Shown here: one piece after another, positions 42,277-50,439 of the stretch
Layout: each line of letters opens with the position of its first letter
How positions within the stretch are numbered: the stretch's first letter is position 1
Source: Pseudomonas sp. GOM6
Lineage (GTDB): Bacteria; Pseudomonadota; Gammaproteobacteria; Pseudomonadales; Pseudomonadaceae
Reading direction: 5' to 3'
Assembly: GCF_029537485.1 (NCBI RefSeq)
Contig: NZ_JARPUS010000016.1
Location: 1 to 64,000, forward strand
Length of the DNA stretch: 64,000 nucleotides
Notes under the pieces: model-generated
What the model was told of the DNA's origin: nothing
Database searches by the model: none
Seen by the model: only the letters and a program-made list of their open reading frames with translations
Translations under genes and position numbers: made by a program

Positions 42277-42714
42277 ATGCGTTCGTTCCTCGCTGTTCTT
42301 CCCCTGGTTGTTCTGGCTGGTTGCTCCTCGTTCCGCCCCGATCCCGAGAACATCACTGAGGTGCCGGGCGACCGCCTGCTGGCCTATCAAGACGAATTCC
42401 AGAACGGTGGGCAACTGGTGGTGAATCGCGACATGGGCTTGATGGGCGGTGGCTGCTACGTGGCCATCGAGGTGGACCGCAAGCTTGCTGCGCGCATTGG
42501 CATGGCCGAGGTGGCCAGCTTCCAGGTGCCGGCCGGCACCCGGGTGCTGGGTCTGAAGATCGATCCACTGGACGATACCCTGTGCGGCATGGGTCGCCTG
42601 CACAAGGAGCTGGCGGTCAAGGTCGAGCCGGGCAGCGTGCAGTATTTCCAGGTGGTGAGTGAAAACACGGGCGGCTTCGATATTCGTCCGGATAACGCGC
42701 CGCCCCAGCGCTAG
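42277..42714 (+). CDS. Small putative lipoprotein
   Basis: 145 residues. The ATG has a strong AAGGAGGG site, and the N-terminus MRSFLAVLPLVVLAGCSS is a lipoprotein signal with lipobox LAGC (Cys16). The mature part is beta-rich with GGQLVVNRDMGLMGGGCYVA and a FQVPAGTRVLGLKID segment. The pattern resembles DUF2846-like small lipoproteins, but I cannot assign a function. It lies 20 bases before another exported protein, probably one operon. Confidence 0.8.
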   Translation: MRSFLAVLPLVVLAGCSSFRPDPENITEVPGDRLLAYQDEFQNGGQLVVNRDMGLMGGGCYVAIEVDRKLAARIGMAEVASFQVPAGTRVLGLKIDPLDDTLCGMGRLHKELAVKVEPGSVQYFQVVSENTGGFDIRPDNAPPQR

Positions 42715-42734
42715 GCCAACAAGAGGAAGGCTGC

Positions 42735-43037
42735 ATGGTTAAGTTCGCGCGTTTCCCGCTGGTTTTCGCGCTGCTAGGCAGCCTGTCCGCCCAGGCCGGC
42801 GAGTGGCCGCCGGAGGTTCGCCATACCTTCCGCCAAAGCTGTATCGACAGCGCCAGCCAGGCACTGGGCAAACAGCGGGCGCTGCTCTATTGCGAGTGCA
42901 CCGTGGCGCGTATCGGCACTGACTTCACTACGGCGCAGATCGCCGAACTGGACAAGGCGCAACTGCCGGAGCCGCTGGTCAAGCGCTTGCAACAGGTTTC
43001 CCAGCAATGCCTGGGATCGTTGGGCGCTCAGCGATAG
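42735..43037 (+). CDS. Small exported cysteine-containing protein
   Basis: 100 residues with a signal peptide (FPLVFALLGSLSAQA). The mature protein is helical and has conserved-looking cysteines in RQSCIDSA, LYCECTVARIG and SQQCLGSL, probably two disulfides. It has the size and helical pattern of small periplasmic proteins seen in Pseudomonas, without a known role. GAGGAAGG precedes the ATG. Its end overlaps the converging solute-binding protein gene by ten bases. Confidence 0.78.
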   Translation: MVKFARFPLVFALLGSLSAQAGEWPPEVRHTFRQSCIDSASQALGKQRALLYCECTVARIGTDFTTAQIAELDKAQLPEPLVKRLQQVSQQCLGSLGAQR

Positions 43038-43750
43038 CGGGCGAGGATGGCGTCGAATTCGCCGTCCTGTTTCATCTGCACCATGGCCCTCAGCAGGCGT
43101 TGCGTAGGCACATCCGGTTCGTCGCGTACCAGGCAGGAAATCAGATCGGCGGCCAGCTCGCCAATCGGGCGCAGGCGCTTTGCCGGGGGCTGATTGCGGT
43201 TGAACCAGTCCAGTGTCAGCTGGTTGCTCACGGCAAAGCGGTAGCGGCCGGCGATGAGCTTTTCCAAAGCCAGTTCCTGGGTGCGGGCATCGTCGCGCTG
43301 AATCAGGCCGCTGGCGATTTGTGGCTCCAACGTAGGGTAGATAAAGCCCAGTACCGTGCCGATGCGCTCACCGCTGTGGCTGCCGGGCAGGGCCGTTTCG
43401 TCGTGGCGGGAGACCAGCAGATCGCGCTGCACCATGAACGGCAGGCTCCAGATGTATTGATGGTGGGACTCCTTGACCCAGTCCGGGTTGACGTAGCAAC
43501 GCACATCAATTTCGCCGCGCAGCAGCACCTGCTGCACGCGTTGGCGCGGCAGCACCAGTTGCTGTGCCTGGCGGCCGATCTTCTCGGCCAGGCGCTGGTG
43601 CAGGTCGAACAGGATGCCGCCAGCGGCACGGCCCTGCTCGTAGCGCATCATGGGCATGCCCCAGCTTTCGTTTACCGAAAAGCGTAGGGGGCGCTCGGCA
43701 GCGAAGCTCTGGTGGCAGAGCAGCAACAGGACGACAGCAATCAGGCGCAT
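43028..43750 (-). CDS. Orphan periplasmic solute-binding protein (SBP_bac_3-like)
   Basis: 240 residues with signal peptide LIAVVLLLLCHQSFA. It shares landmarks with the protein at 1831-2571: a two-lobed layout, CYVNPDWVKES (versus CNAHPDWMPQA) and GTVLGFIYPTLEP (versus GTSLGFIYTEP). Both therefore belong to one paralogous subfamily of substrate-binding-like proteins without partner permeases. They may scavenge ligand for another system or act as soluble sensors. Ligand unknown. Confidence 0.82.
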   Translation of the reverse strand: MRLIAVVLLLLCHQSFAAERPLRFSVNESWGMPMMRYEQGRAAGGILFDLHQRLAEKIGRQAQQLVLPRQRVQQVLLRGEIDVRCYVNPDWVKESHHQYIWSLPFMVQRDLLVSRHDETALPGSHSGERIGTVLGFIYPTLEPQIASGLIQRDDARTQELALEKLIAGRYRFAVSNQLTLDWFNRNQPPAKRLRPIGELAADLISCLVRDEPDVPTQRLLRAMVQMKQDGEFDAILARYR

Positions 43751-43817
43751 GCAATGACCGAACCGGATGGCGGCAAGGGTGATCGCAGCTTACCCAAGAA
43801 TGGTGCTGGCCAGTTCA

Positions 43818-44732
43818 TTAACTGCGCCACAGCGGATTAGCGGCCATCAGTTCGCTGGCCCAGTCAGCGAAGGCACGCACCCGTGCCGAGAGATGGCGTG
43901 AGTAGGGGTAGACCAGACTCATGGTCATACTTTCCAGGCGCCATTCGGGTAGCAGCTCCACCAGTCGCCCTTCGGCCAAGGGTTGCTGCGCTTCTGCATG
44001 CGGCACGGTGACGAAACCCAGGCCGGCTTCGGCGGCGGCGATATAGGCGCCTCCGCTGTTGAAGCGCATGGCCGGTGTCTGTTCAAGGACGAAACGCTCC
44101 TCGCCGCGCTGCAAAATATTGGTCTTCTGCCGCCCGGTGGCGGGGTAGACGAAGGCCAGGTAGCGCAGCGCAGCCAGGTCGCTCGGGTGCCGGGGCATGG
44201 GCTTGTCGGCCAGGTAGGCCGCCGAGGCGCAGAGGGTGAAATGCATCTGGCCTATGGGCTTGCACACCAGATCCGGGGTATGCACGGGGCCGCCGCGAAT
44301 GGCGCAGTCCACGCTTTCCTGAACCAGGTCAACAACCCGCTCACTGCAACCGACATCCAGGTTTACCTGTGGGTATCGGGCAACGAAGTCGGGCAAGGCA
44401 GGGATCACCAGAAAGCGGCCGACTGGTGTCGGCATTTCCACGCGTACGCGACCGCGCGCCAGGCTGCGATGCTGCGCCATCGTGGTTTCCAGCTCATCGA
44501 GGTCATCGAGCACAACGCGGGCGCGTTCGTAATAGGCGGCGCCATCTGTGGTGGGAGAAACGCGGCGAGTGGTGCGGTGCAGCAGCTTGACTCCGAGCTG
44601 CACTTCCAACGCGGCAACCTGGCCGGACACCGTGGTTTTGGCCAGGCCCAGCGCCTCAGCTGCGCGGGTGAAGCTGCCAAGCTCAACGATGCGGCAGAAG
44701 GCGCGCATCGCTTCCAGGCGGTCTAAGGCCAT
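43818..44732 (-). CDS. LysR-family transcriptional regulator
   Basis: 304 residues. The winged helix is at residues 1-62 (MRAFCRIVELGSFTRAAEAL, VAALEVQLGVKLLHRTTRR), followed by a substrate-binding domain (RVRVEMPTPVGRFLVIPALP). It belongs to the CrgA/AaeR-like group. It is divergent from the AhpD-family gene at 44846, with a 113-base region containing a possible LysR box, so it likely controls that gene and itself. Effector unknown. Confidence 0.92.
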   Translation of the reverse strand: MALDRLEAMRAFCRIVELGSFTRAAEALGLAKTTVSGQVAALEVQLGVKLLHRTTRRVSPTTDGAAYYERARVVLDDLDELETTMAQHRSLARGRVRVEMPTPVGRFLVIPALPDFVARYPQVNLDVGCSERVVDLVQESVDCAIRGGPVHTPDLVCKPIGQMHFTLCASAAYLADKPMPRHPSDLAALRYLAFVYPATGRQKTNILQRGEERFVLEQTPAMRFNSGGAYIAAAEAGLGFVTVPHAEAQQPLAEGRLVELLPEWRLESMTMSLVYPYSRHLSARVRAFADWASELMAANPLWRS

Positions 44733-44765
44733 TGTCCGTTTACTCGCATAATGTTTGCGTGGCTG

Positions 44766-44776
44766 GATAATTTATC
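44766..44776. promoter_or_regulatory. Small palindrome in the LysR-AhpD intergenic region
   Basis: GATAA-T-TTATC, an 11-base inverted repeat between the divergent start codons, suitable as the T-N11-A type half of a LysR binding site. The region is AT-rich and probably carries both promoters. Confidence 0.4.
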
Positions 44777-44845
44777 TGGATTTTTTCGAGCAATACAGTG
44801 GCGATCAATCCCGTTACGACATCGGACCACTTCGGAGGAATCGCC

Positions 44846-45292
44846 ATGATGACCAGCCAGCGCAACAACTATCACCTGACCGCTCCGCATGTGTTCAAGG
44901 CTGTCTACGCCCTGGACCAGACACAGGCCGCCTTCACTCTGGAAACCTCGCTAGGCGAGCTGATCAAGGTACGTGCCTCGCAGCTCAACGGCTGCGCCCT
45001 GTGCCTGGACATGCACAGTGCCGAAGCGTTGAAGCATGGCGAGTCGGCGCGCCGCCTGTTGGCATTGGCAGCCTGGGAGGATGCGCCGTTCTTCAGCGAA
45101 CGCGAGCGCGCCGCTCTGCTATGGACCGATAGCCTGACCCGCCTGCCCTCGCAGCACGTCTCGGACGCGCTGTACGACCAGGTGGCGGCGCATTTCAATG
45201 AGGTGGAAATGGCCGAGCTGACCTTGGCTATTGCCACCATCAACCTGTGGAACCGCTTCGGCGTCGGTTTTGCCATGCAGCCCACCCAATAA
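44846..45292 (+). CDS. AhpD-like carboxymuconolactone decarboxylase family protein
   Basis: 148 residues from the ATG at 44846, preceded by CGGAGGAATCG. The redox motif is NGCALCLDMH (CxxC followed by His), typical of AhpD-like peroxidase-related proteins, with ALLWTDSLTRLP following. It probably reduces peroxides or acts in a stress-linked redox relay in the cytosol. The neighbouring divergent LysR regulator suggests induction by an oxidant or electrophile. Confidence 0.9.
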   Translation: MMTSQRNNYHLTAPHVFKAVYALDQTQAAFTLETSLGELIKVRASQLNGCALCLDMHSAEALKHGESARRLLALAAWEDAPFFSERERAALLWTDSLTRLPSQHVSDALYDQVAAHFNEVEMAELTLAIATINLWNRFGVGFAMQPTQ

Positions 45293-45315
45293 GGCATTGC
45301 CTGCGGGAGGTCGAT

Positions 45316-45470
45316 ATGTTGCGCGAGGTACTGATCGAGACGGCTCATCTGGATGAACACGCCCTGCGCCAGCACCTGGTGGTGCTGGTCGAGCAGGGTT
45401 GGCAACTGGAGGCTTGTGGACGGTGCTGGCCTGTCGCTGGGTACGCCGGCTGGACTTCTCAGCGGGTTAG
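45316..45470 (+). CDS. Small downstream open frame, probably frameshifted
   Basis: An ATG at 45316 has an excellent site (GGGAGGTCGAT). The product begins MLREVLIETAHLDEHALRQH and continues LVVLVEQGWQLEA. After about 33 codons this frame runs on into the antisense of the LysE gene, whereas a shift at about 45414 gives WTVLACRWVRRLDFSAG and a stop at 45468-45470, which looks more natural. It may be a short real gene with a frameshift or sequencing slip. Function unknown; cotranscription with the AhpD gene is likely. Confidence 0.4.
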
Positions 45471-46070
45471 CGGCAAGGCCAGGCCCATGGCGCCGAACAG
45501 CCCCCCGCAGCAGCGGTTAAAACCACGCCCGGCACGTTCCAGCCAGGGGCGGGTGCGCTGGGCAGTACGTGCCAGCAGGTACTCCACCAAGCCTTCGACT
45601 ACGGCGAAGGTCGCCGCCATGATCGCGAACTGCAGCCACAGGCTGCGCCCCGGGTCGAGAAATTGCGGCAGGAAGGCGCCGAAGAACAGGATCACCTTGG
45701 GGTTGGATAACGCCGACAGCAGTCCCTGGCGGAACAACTGTACACCCGGGCGTGGCGCGGCCGACTGCAGTGGCGTGAGGTGCAGCGGTGGCGAGCGCCA
45801 CAACTGGATACCGAGCCAGATCAGGTAGGCGGCGCCGACCCATTTGAGAATCAGCAGGGCGTCGGCCGAGGCTTTGAGCAGGGCAGCCAGGCCGAACATC
45901 GACAGGGCCATCAGCAGGACGAAACCGAGCATGCCGCCGCTGACTGTCCACAGGGTGCGGCGATGGCCGTAAAGCGCACCGTGGGTGAGGGCAAGCAGGC
46001 CGTTGGGGCCTGGCGTCAGCGACAGTCCGAAGACGGCAGTGAGATAGATCAGCCAGGTATGCAGGGCCAT
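45459..46070 (-). CDS. LysE/RhtB family amino acid exporter
   Basis: 203 residues with about six membrane segments. The family hallmark SLTPGPNGLLALTHGALYGH is at 16-35, followed by GLLSALSNPKVILFFGAFLP near the middle. Such proteins export amino acids or derivatives using the proton gradient. Substrate unknown. Another LysE-type gene follows upstream on the same strand (46195-46830), separated by a repeat. Confidence 0.9.
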   Translation of the reverse strand: MALHTWLIYLTAVFGLSLTPGPNGLLALTHGALYGHRRTLWTVSGGMLGFVLLMALSMFGLAALLKASADALLILKWVGAAYLIWLGIQLWRSPPLHLTPLQSAAPRPGVQLFRQGLLSALSNPKVILFFGAFLPQFLDPGRSLWLQFAIMAATFAVVEGLVEYLLARTAQRTRPWLERAGRGFNRCCGGLFGAMGLALPLTR

Positions 46071-46141
46071 GGTGGTTGCCAGTCAGAAGAGCGAAGCGCA
46101 GACGCTAACCGATAGGCGACACCGCTCACAAGCGGCTATCC

Positions 46142-46175
46142 CGTAGGTTGGTGCTGAGCATCGCGAAGCCCAACA
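46142..46175. repeat. Short interspersed palindromic repeat
   Basis: CGTAGGTTGGTGCTGAGCAT followed by CGCGAAGCCCAAC, a motif of the GTAGGTTGG...CCCAAC type that is scattered between genes in many Pseudomonas and other proteobacteria. It lies between the two LysE genes. Confidence 0.6.
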
Positions 46176-46194
46176 CCAAAACCCAACGCCACGA

Positions 46195-46830
46195 TCAAAC
46201 CCGATCAGCTAAAGCCAGCTTGACGCCCAGCAGGGTGAACAATCCACCCGTGCAGCGCTCCAGCCAGAGTCCCACGCGGCGGCCGACCTGCAGGCGCTGC
46301 TGGGCAAAGGCGCTGGAGAGCGCCAACAGGTGGCACCAGAGCATGCCGTTGAGGTTGAAGATGGCGCCCAGCAGGAGAAAGGCCAGGGCCTTGTGTTCGG
46401 CGTCCGGGCTGATGAACTGGGGGACGAAGGCCATGAAGAACAGTGCCACCTTGGGGTTGAGCACGTTGGTCAGGAAACCCTGGGCGAAGATACGCCCGTA
46501 CGGCAGAGCGGGTAGCGCGCTGGCGGGCTTCGCGGCCTCGTCACGTTTGGTCAGCAGCATGCTGATGCCGATGTACAGCAGGTAGGCCGCACCCACCAGC
46601 TTGACCACCATGAATGCCGTCGCCGAGGTGGCCAGCAGGGCGGACATGCCCAGGGCAGCGGCGACTATGTGCACGCAGGTGCCGGCGCCAATGCCCAGAG
46701 CCGCCGCCGAGCCTGCGCGCCAGCCCTGAGTGGCACTGCGGGCCATGATCAGTAATGAGTCGGGGCCGGGTGCGATGTTCAGCAGCAGGCCGGAAATGAT
46801 GAAGAGCGCTAGGTCATGGGTGCCGAGCAT
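46195..46830 (-). CDS. LysE/RhtB family amino acid exporter
   Basis: 211 residues, six membrane segments. N-terminal hallmark LNIAPGPDSLLIMARSATQG and central GFLTNVLNPKVALFFMAFVP. It is distinct in sequence from the neighbour at 45459 and the third at 58662, so not a recent duplicate. It is presumed to export an amino acid or homoserine lactone-like compound. Substrate unknown. Confidence 0.9.
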   Translation of the reverse strand: MLGTHDLALFIISGLLLNIAPGPDSLLIMARSATQGWRAGSAAALGIGAGTCVHIVAAALGMSALLATSATAFMVVKLVGAAYLLYIGISMLLTKRDEAAKPASALPALPYGRIFAQGFLTNVLNPKVALFFMAFVPQFISPDAEHKALAFLLLGAIFNLNGMLWCHLLALSSAFAQQRLQVGRRVGLWLERCTGGLFTLLGVKLALADRV

Positions 46831-47237
46831 GGCGGTTTCCTAGGGTGGCTGCGGGCGATTCTGCTATTTCCGGAATGATCGGTCAAAAATCGCATCGATT
46901 GACTATTCTGGGTCGTTAAAGGTGCACTCTGTTGAGCTTCTGGACGAGCTTTGACGATGATTAAGGATGTCGTCTCATTTGCCGATGATCCTGCTTTAAA
47001 TATGTGTCTTCGCCTCTTTTGCGTGCATCTTCACAGGATCGCACAAGGGCCTGCCACCAGTCTGTTGTCATGCTGCTACGGCAGCGCAGGCCGGTCGGCT
47101 GTGGCACACTTCGCAGCCTACTGCAGAGTGCCTGCCCGGTTTCTTGCGCACCTGCAACCGAATTCGCGCTTTGGCCCTGGCGCCGAGTGCCGTCGATCAG
47201 TCAGCCGCCTGCGGCGGTATAAAAAGAGGAATGTCCT
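46831..47237. other. Intergenic region upstream of the KAS III gene
   Basis: About 407 bases. Short open frames on the plus strand have no ribosome-binding site. The stretch should carry promoters for the divergent LysE and KAS III genes, but I could not place boxes with confidence. Confidence 0.5.
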
Positions 47238-48362
47238 GTGCACAACGCCGTAATCAGTGGCACTGGTCTGTACACCCCGGCCAACAGCATCTCCAACGAC
47301 GAACTGGTGGCTTCCTTCAATGCCTACGTGCAGCTGTTCAACAGCGAGAACGCCGAGGCCATCGAGCGGGGCGAAGTCGAGGCGCTAAGCGAGTCGAGCA
47401 GCGCCTTTATCGAGAAGGCGTCCGGCATCAAGAGTCGCTATGTCACCGACAAGGACGGCATTCTCGATCCGCGTCGCATGACCCCGCGTATCCCCGAGCG
47501 CTCCAACGACGAGTGGGGCATCCTCTGCGAGATGTCCGTCGCTGCGGCCAAGCAGGCTCTGGAGCGTGCCGGGCGCACCGTCGCCGATATCGACGGCGTG
47601 ATTGTCGCCTGTTCCAACCTGCAGCGTGCCTACCCGGCCGTGGCCATCGAAGTGCAGGCGGCGCTGGGTATCGACGGCTGGGGCTACGACATGAACGTGG
47701 CCTGCTCTTCAGCCACCTTCGGCATCCAGGCCGCGACCAACGCCATCGCCACCGGCCAGGCCCGCGCCGTACTGATGGTCAACCCGGAGATCTGCACCGG
47801 CCACCTCAACTTCCGTGACCGCGACAGCCACTTCATCTTCGGCGACGCGGCCACCGCGGTGATCATCGAGCGTGCCGACCAGGCCACCTCGAAGCACCAG
47901 TGGGACATCGTCGGCACCAAGCTGCTGACCCAGTTCTCCAACAACATCCGCAACAACTTCGGTTTCCTCAACCGCGCTGCGGAAGAGGGCATTGGCGCCA
48001 AGGACAAGCTGTTCGTTCAGGAAGGCCGCAAGGTGTTCAAGGACGTCTGCCCGATGGTCGCCGAGCTGATCGGCGCGCACCTGCAGGAGAATGAGCTGAA
48101 CGTCGCCGACGTGAAGCGTTTCTGGCTGCACCAGGCCAACCTCAACATGAACCTGCTGATCGCCCGCAAGCTGCTCGGCCGCGATGCCGAACCGCACGAA
48201 GCACCGGTAATCCTCGACACCTACGCCAACACCAGTTCGGCCGGCTCGGTGATCGCCTTCCACAAACACCAGGACGACCTGCCGGCCGGCACTGTGGGCG
48301 TGCTCAGCTCCTTTGGTGCCGGGTATTCCATCGGCAGTGTGATCCTGCGCCGCAAGGCCTGA
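47238..48362 (+). CDS. Beta-ketoacyl-ACP synthase III-like enzyme (PA3286 type)
   Basis: 374 residues starting at a GTG preceded by AAGAGGA. Thiolase-fold KAS III with catalytic Cys in [14 protein letters not shown], His in [11 protein letters not shown] and Asn in [10 protein letters not shown]. Length and opening sequence match the P. aeruginosa protein PA3286, a FabH-like enzyme reported to divert beta-oxidation octanoyl-CoA into fatty acid synthesis. It precedes the ECF sigma gene by ten bases, so the two may share a transcript, but a functional link with the downstream RiPP genes is not evident. Confidence 0.9.
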   Translation: MHNAVISGTGLYTPANSISNDELVASFNAYVQLFNSENAEAIERGEVEALSESSSAFIEKASGIKSRYVTDKDGILDPRRMTPRIPERSNDEWGILCEMSVAAAKQALERAGRTVADIDGVIVACSNLQRAYPAVAIEVQAALGIDGWGYDMNVACSSATFGIQAATNAIATGQARAVLMVNPEICTGHLNFRDRDSHFIFGDAATAVIIERADQATSKHQWDIVGTKLLTQFSNNIRNNFGFLNRAAEEGIGAKDKLFVQEGRKVFKDVCPMVAELIGAHLQENELNVADVKRFWLHQANLNMNLLIARKLLGRDAEPHEAPVILDTYANTSSAGSVIAFHKHQDDLPAGTVGVLSSFGAGYSIGSVILRRKA

Positions 48363-48372
48363 CCGCCAAGGT

Positions 48373-48981
48373 ATGTCAGGCGCTGACGGGGAACTGCTCG
48401 CACGCCTGCTGGCCGGCGAGCAGCGGGCCTTCCGCGAGCTGGTGGCGACCTACCAGGGCGCCATGCGCGCGGTGGCCTACGCCATCGTCGGCAGTCGCAA
48501 CGCCGACGAAGTGGTGCAGGACGCCTGGCTGGCCGTGGTGCGTAACCTGGAAGGTTTCCAGCAGCGCTCCAGTCTCAAGACCTGGTTGCTGACCATCACC
48601 GCCAATACCGCGAAGAGCCGGCTCAAGCAGCAGCGCCGTGAACCGCTACTGGATGACCTGCCGGCGCCCCATGGCACCGTGGGGGGCGAGCGCTTCGCCG
48701 AGGATGGCCACTGGCAGATGCCGCCCAGTCAGTGGGAGCAGGACACCCCCGAGGCCTTGCTGGCCGAAGGCGAGCTGCGCGAGTGCCTGGAGAAAACCAT
48801 CGCCAGCCTGTCCGAGCTGCAGTCCAGTGTGCTGCTGTTGCGTGAGCGCCAGGGGCTGGAGTTGGAAGAGATCTGTAATCTTCTCGACATCTCGCTCTCC
48901 AATGTCCGGGTGCTTCTGCATCGCGCCCGACTCAAGGTATTTGCCACCCTGGAGCATTTCGAGGAGACCGGTCAATGTTGA
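48373..48981 (+). CDS. ECF-type RNA polymerase sigma factor
   Basis: 202 residues. Region 2 covers residues ~15-80 (LVATYQGAMRAVAYAIVGSR, DEVVQDAWLAVVRNLEGF) and region 4 covers ~135-190 (TIASLSELQSSVLLLRERQG, LEEICNLLDISLSNVRVLLH). A 50-residue acidic linker separates them. It directs RNA polymerase to alternative promoters. Its stop overlaps the start of the zinc-finger anti-sigma gene by seven bases. A matching promoter-like site precedes the RiPP precursor gene 250 bases downstream. Confidence 0.92.
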   Translation: MSGADGELLARLLAGEQRAFRELVATYQGAMRAVAYAIVGSRNADEVVQDAWLAVVRNLEGFQQRSSLKTWLLTITANTAKSRLKQQRREPLLDDLPAPHGTVGGERFAEDGHWQMPPSQWEQDTPEALLAEGELRECLEKTIASLSELQSSVLLLRERQGLELEEICNLLDISLSNVRVLLHRARLKVFATLEHFEETGQC

Positions 48982-49205
48982 GCTGTAAGGAACTGGTGGC
49001 CCATTCCAGCGACTATCTCGACGGCCAGCTGCGCCTGCGCGAGCGCATCAGCGTGCGTGCCCACTTGGCACTGTGCAGCCACTGCCGGCGTTTCATCCGC
49101 CAGCTGAAGCTGAGCCAGGCCGTGCTGCGCAAACTGCCGGATCAGCAGATTCCCGAGCTGGATGCCCTGGCCGAGCGCCTGGCGCAGCAGCAACGCCAGC
49201 GCTGA
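48975..49205 (+). CDS. Zinc-finger anti-sigma factor (zf-HC2)
   Basis: 76 residues. The ZAS motif is visible as an upstream His/Cys region (MLSCKELVAHSSDYLDGQL) and RAHLALCSHCRRF (His-x3-Cys-x2-Cys). It has no membrane helix, so it is a soluble cytoplasmic anti-sigma that probably releases the ECF factor when its zinc site is oxidised or displaced by another metal. It overlaps the sigma gene by seven bases. Confidence 0.88.
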   Translation: MLSCKELVAHSSDYLDGQLRLRERISVRAHLALCSHCRRFIRQLKLSQAVLRKLPDQQIPELDALAERLAQQQRQR

Positions 49206-49227
49206 TCGAAAAAAATTAAGCGCCTGC

Positions 49228-49255
49228 TGTAACGTCGCACAGCCTTCTCCGTCTA
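49228..49255 (+). promoter_or_regulatory. Putative ECF-sigma promoter for the RiPP operon
   Basis: TGTAAC (49228-49233) and CGTCTA (49250-49255), separated by 16 bases, match the common ECF -35/-10 pattern. It lies 46 bases before the precursor start codon and directly after the anti-sigma gene, so the adjacent sigma factor is the natural candidate regulator. Confidence 0.7.
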
Positions 49256-49300
49256 GTGGGTAACGGGGCAATCAGGCCCCATGACCGACGGAGCAATCCT

Positions 49301-49606
49301 ATGAAACAGCGCAATACCCTGATCGTCACCCTGGGCGCTGCCCTGCTGGGTACCACCCTTGCCGCCCAGGCTGACAGCAACCCCTTTGCGGCCCAGGAGC
49401 TGAACAGCGGCTACAACCTGGCGGCTCACGAAAAGGGCCACGAGGGTTCCTGTGGTGAAGGTAAATGTGGCAGCGAGATGAAGGAGCAAGGCAAGAGCGC
49501 CGAGGGTAAGTGCGGTGAAGGCAAGTGCGGCGGCGAAGCCGGTGCCGATAAGGCCGCAGAGGGCAAGTGCGGCGAAGGCAAGTGTGGCGCGGACAAGGCC
49601 GAGTAA
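49301..49606 (+). CDS. Cysteine-repeat RiPP precursor (HvfA/bufferin type)
   Basis: 101 residues from the ATG at 49301, preceded by CGGAGCAAT. A signal peptide ends near residue 24 (LLGTTLAAQADS). The mature part carries five EGKCG motifs (53-57, 68-72, 73-77, 87-91, 92-96) and one variant EGSCG (48-52), giving six Cys in three CGEGKCG pairs. In Haemophilus HvfA and related bufferins, such cysteines are converted by a DUF692/DUF2063 enzyme pair into copper-binding thio-heterocycles. The same enzymes follow here, so this is their likely substrate, exported to the periplasm for copper binding. Ends in an acidic-basic tail GADKAE. Confidence 0.88.
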   Translation: MKQRNTLIVTLGAALLGTTLAAQADSNPFAAQELNSGYNLAAHEKGHEGSCGEGKCGSEMKEQGKSAEGKCGEGKCGGEAGADKAAEGKCGEGKCGADKAE

Positions 49607-49614
49607 GCTCGCCC

Positions 49615-50439
49615 ATGCTCAATCAATTTGTCGAGGGCGCGGGCCTTGGCCTGCGCCGCGGCTTGCTCGCAGCGTTGCAGGCTGACGCTGCCGAGCAGCT
49701 GGACTTTCTTGAAGTGGCCCCGGAAAACTGGATCGACGTTGGCGGCCGTTTCGGCCGCCAGCTGCGCGCGTTGAGTGAGCGCACGCCTTTCCTTTGTCAT
49801 GGTCTTTCACTCAACCTGGGTGGCACCGCGCCGCTCGACCTGCAGCTGCTGCTGGCCATCAAGGCTTTTCTCGACCAGCACGATGTTCGCGGTTACAGCG
49901 AGCACCTGTCGGCCTGCGCCGATGACGGACAGCTGTATGACCTGATGCCACTGCCTTTCAACGACGAGACAGTGCGCCGCGTCGCGGCGCGCATCCGTAC
50001 CGTCGAGGAGGTGCTGGAGCGGCCGCTGATCATCGAGAACGTCTCGGCCTATGCACGTCTGCCCGGCGCACTGGACGAGGTGCAGTTTGTCCGTGCCGTG
50101 TTGGAGGAGGCCGACTGCCAGCTGCTGCTGGACCTCAACAACGTCTTCGTCAATGCCCACAACTTCGGCTTCGATGCCGTCGAGTATGTGGCAGCAATGC
50201 CGAGCGAGCGTATTGCCTATCTGCACATGGCAGGGCATTTCGACGAGAGCGCCCAGCTGAAGATCGACACCCACGGCGCGCCGGTGTGCGACCCGGTGTG
50301 GGATCTGCTCAGGCACTGCTATGCCACTCACGGCGTACGTCCGACCCTGCTGGAACGCGACTTCAACTTTCCCCCTGTGTCCGAGCTGTACGCCGAGGTG
50401 GCGCGCATCAGAACGCTGCAGCAGGAGGCCGGACGATGA
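49615..50439 (+). CDS. DUF692 multinuclear iron oxidative enzyme (HvfB/BufB type)
   Basis: 274 residues from the ATG at 49615, eight bases after the precursor stop. TIM-barrel with metal ligands in FLCHGLSLNLGG, YSEHLSACA, IIENVSAY, LLLDLNNVFVNAHNFGFD, YLHMAGHFDES, IDTHGAPVCDPVW and LLERDFNFP. The family (MbnB, HvfB, BufB) uses two or three iron atoms and O2 to modify Cys residues of a peptide. It should act on the adjacent EGKCG peptide together with the DUF2063 partner. Cytoplasmic, acting before export. Confidence 0.93.
   Translation: MLNQFVEGAGLGLRRGLLAALQADAAEQLDFLEVAPENWIDVGGRFGRQLRALSERTPFLCHGLSLNLGGTAPLDLQLLLAIKAFLDQHDVRGYSEHLSACADDGQLYDLMPLPFNDETVRRVAARIRTVEEVLERPLIIENVSAYARLPGALDEVQFVRAVLEEADCQLLLDLNNVFVNAHNFGFDAVEYVAAMPSERIAYLHMAGHFDESAQLKIDTHGAPVCDPVWDLLRHCYATHGVRPTLLERDFNFPPVSELYAEVARIRTLQQEAGR

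Noticed and set aside
47090..47125. Sigma-54 promoter (TGGCAC...GC) before the KAS III gene
   Set aside because: The spacing between the GG and GC elements is shorter than the required ten bases.
49442..49600. Short DNA repeats that could suggest a CRISPR or a satellite
   Set aside because: They are in-frame codons for EGKCG motifs of the precursor peptide, with no spacers of even size.
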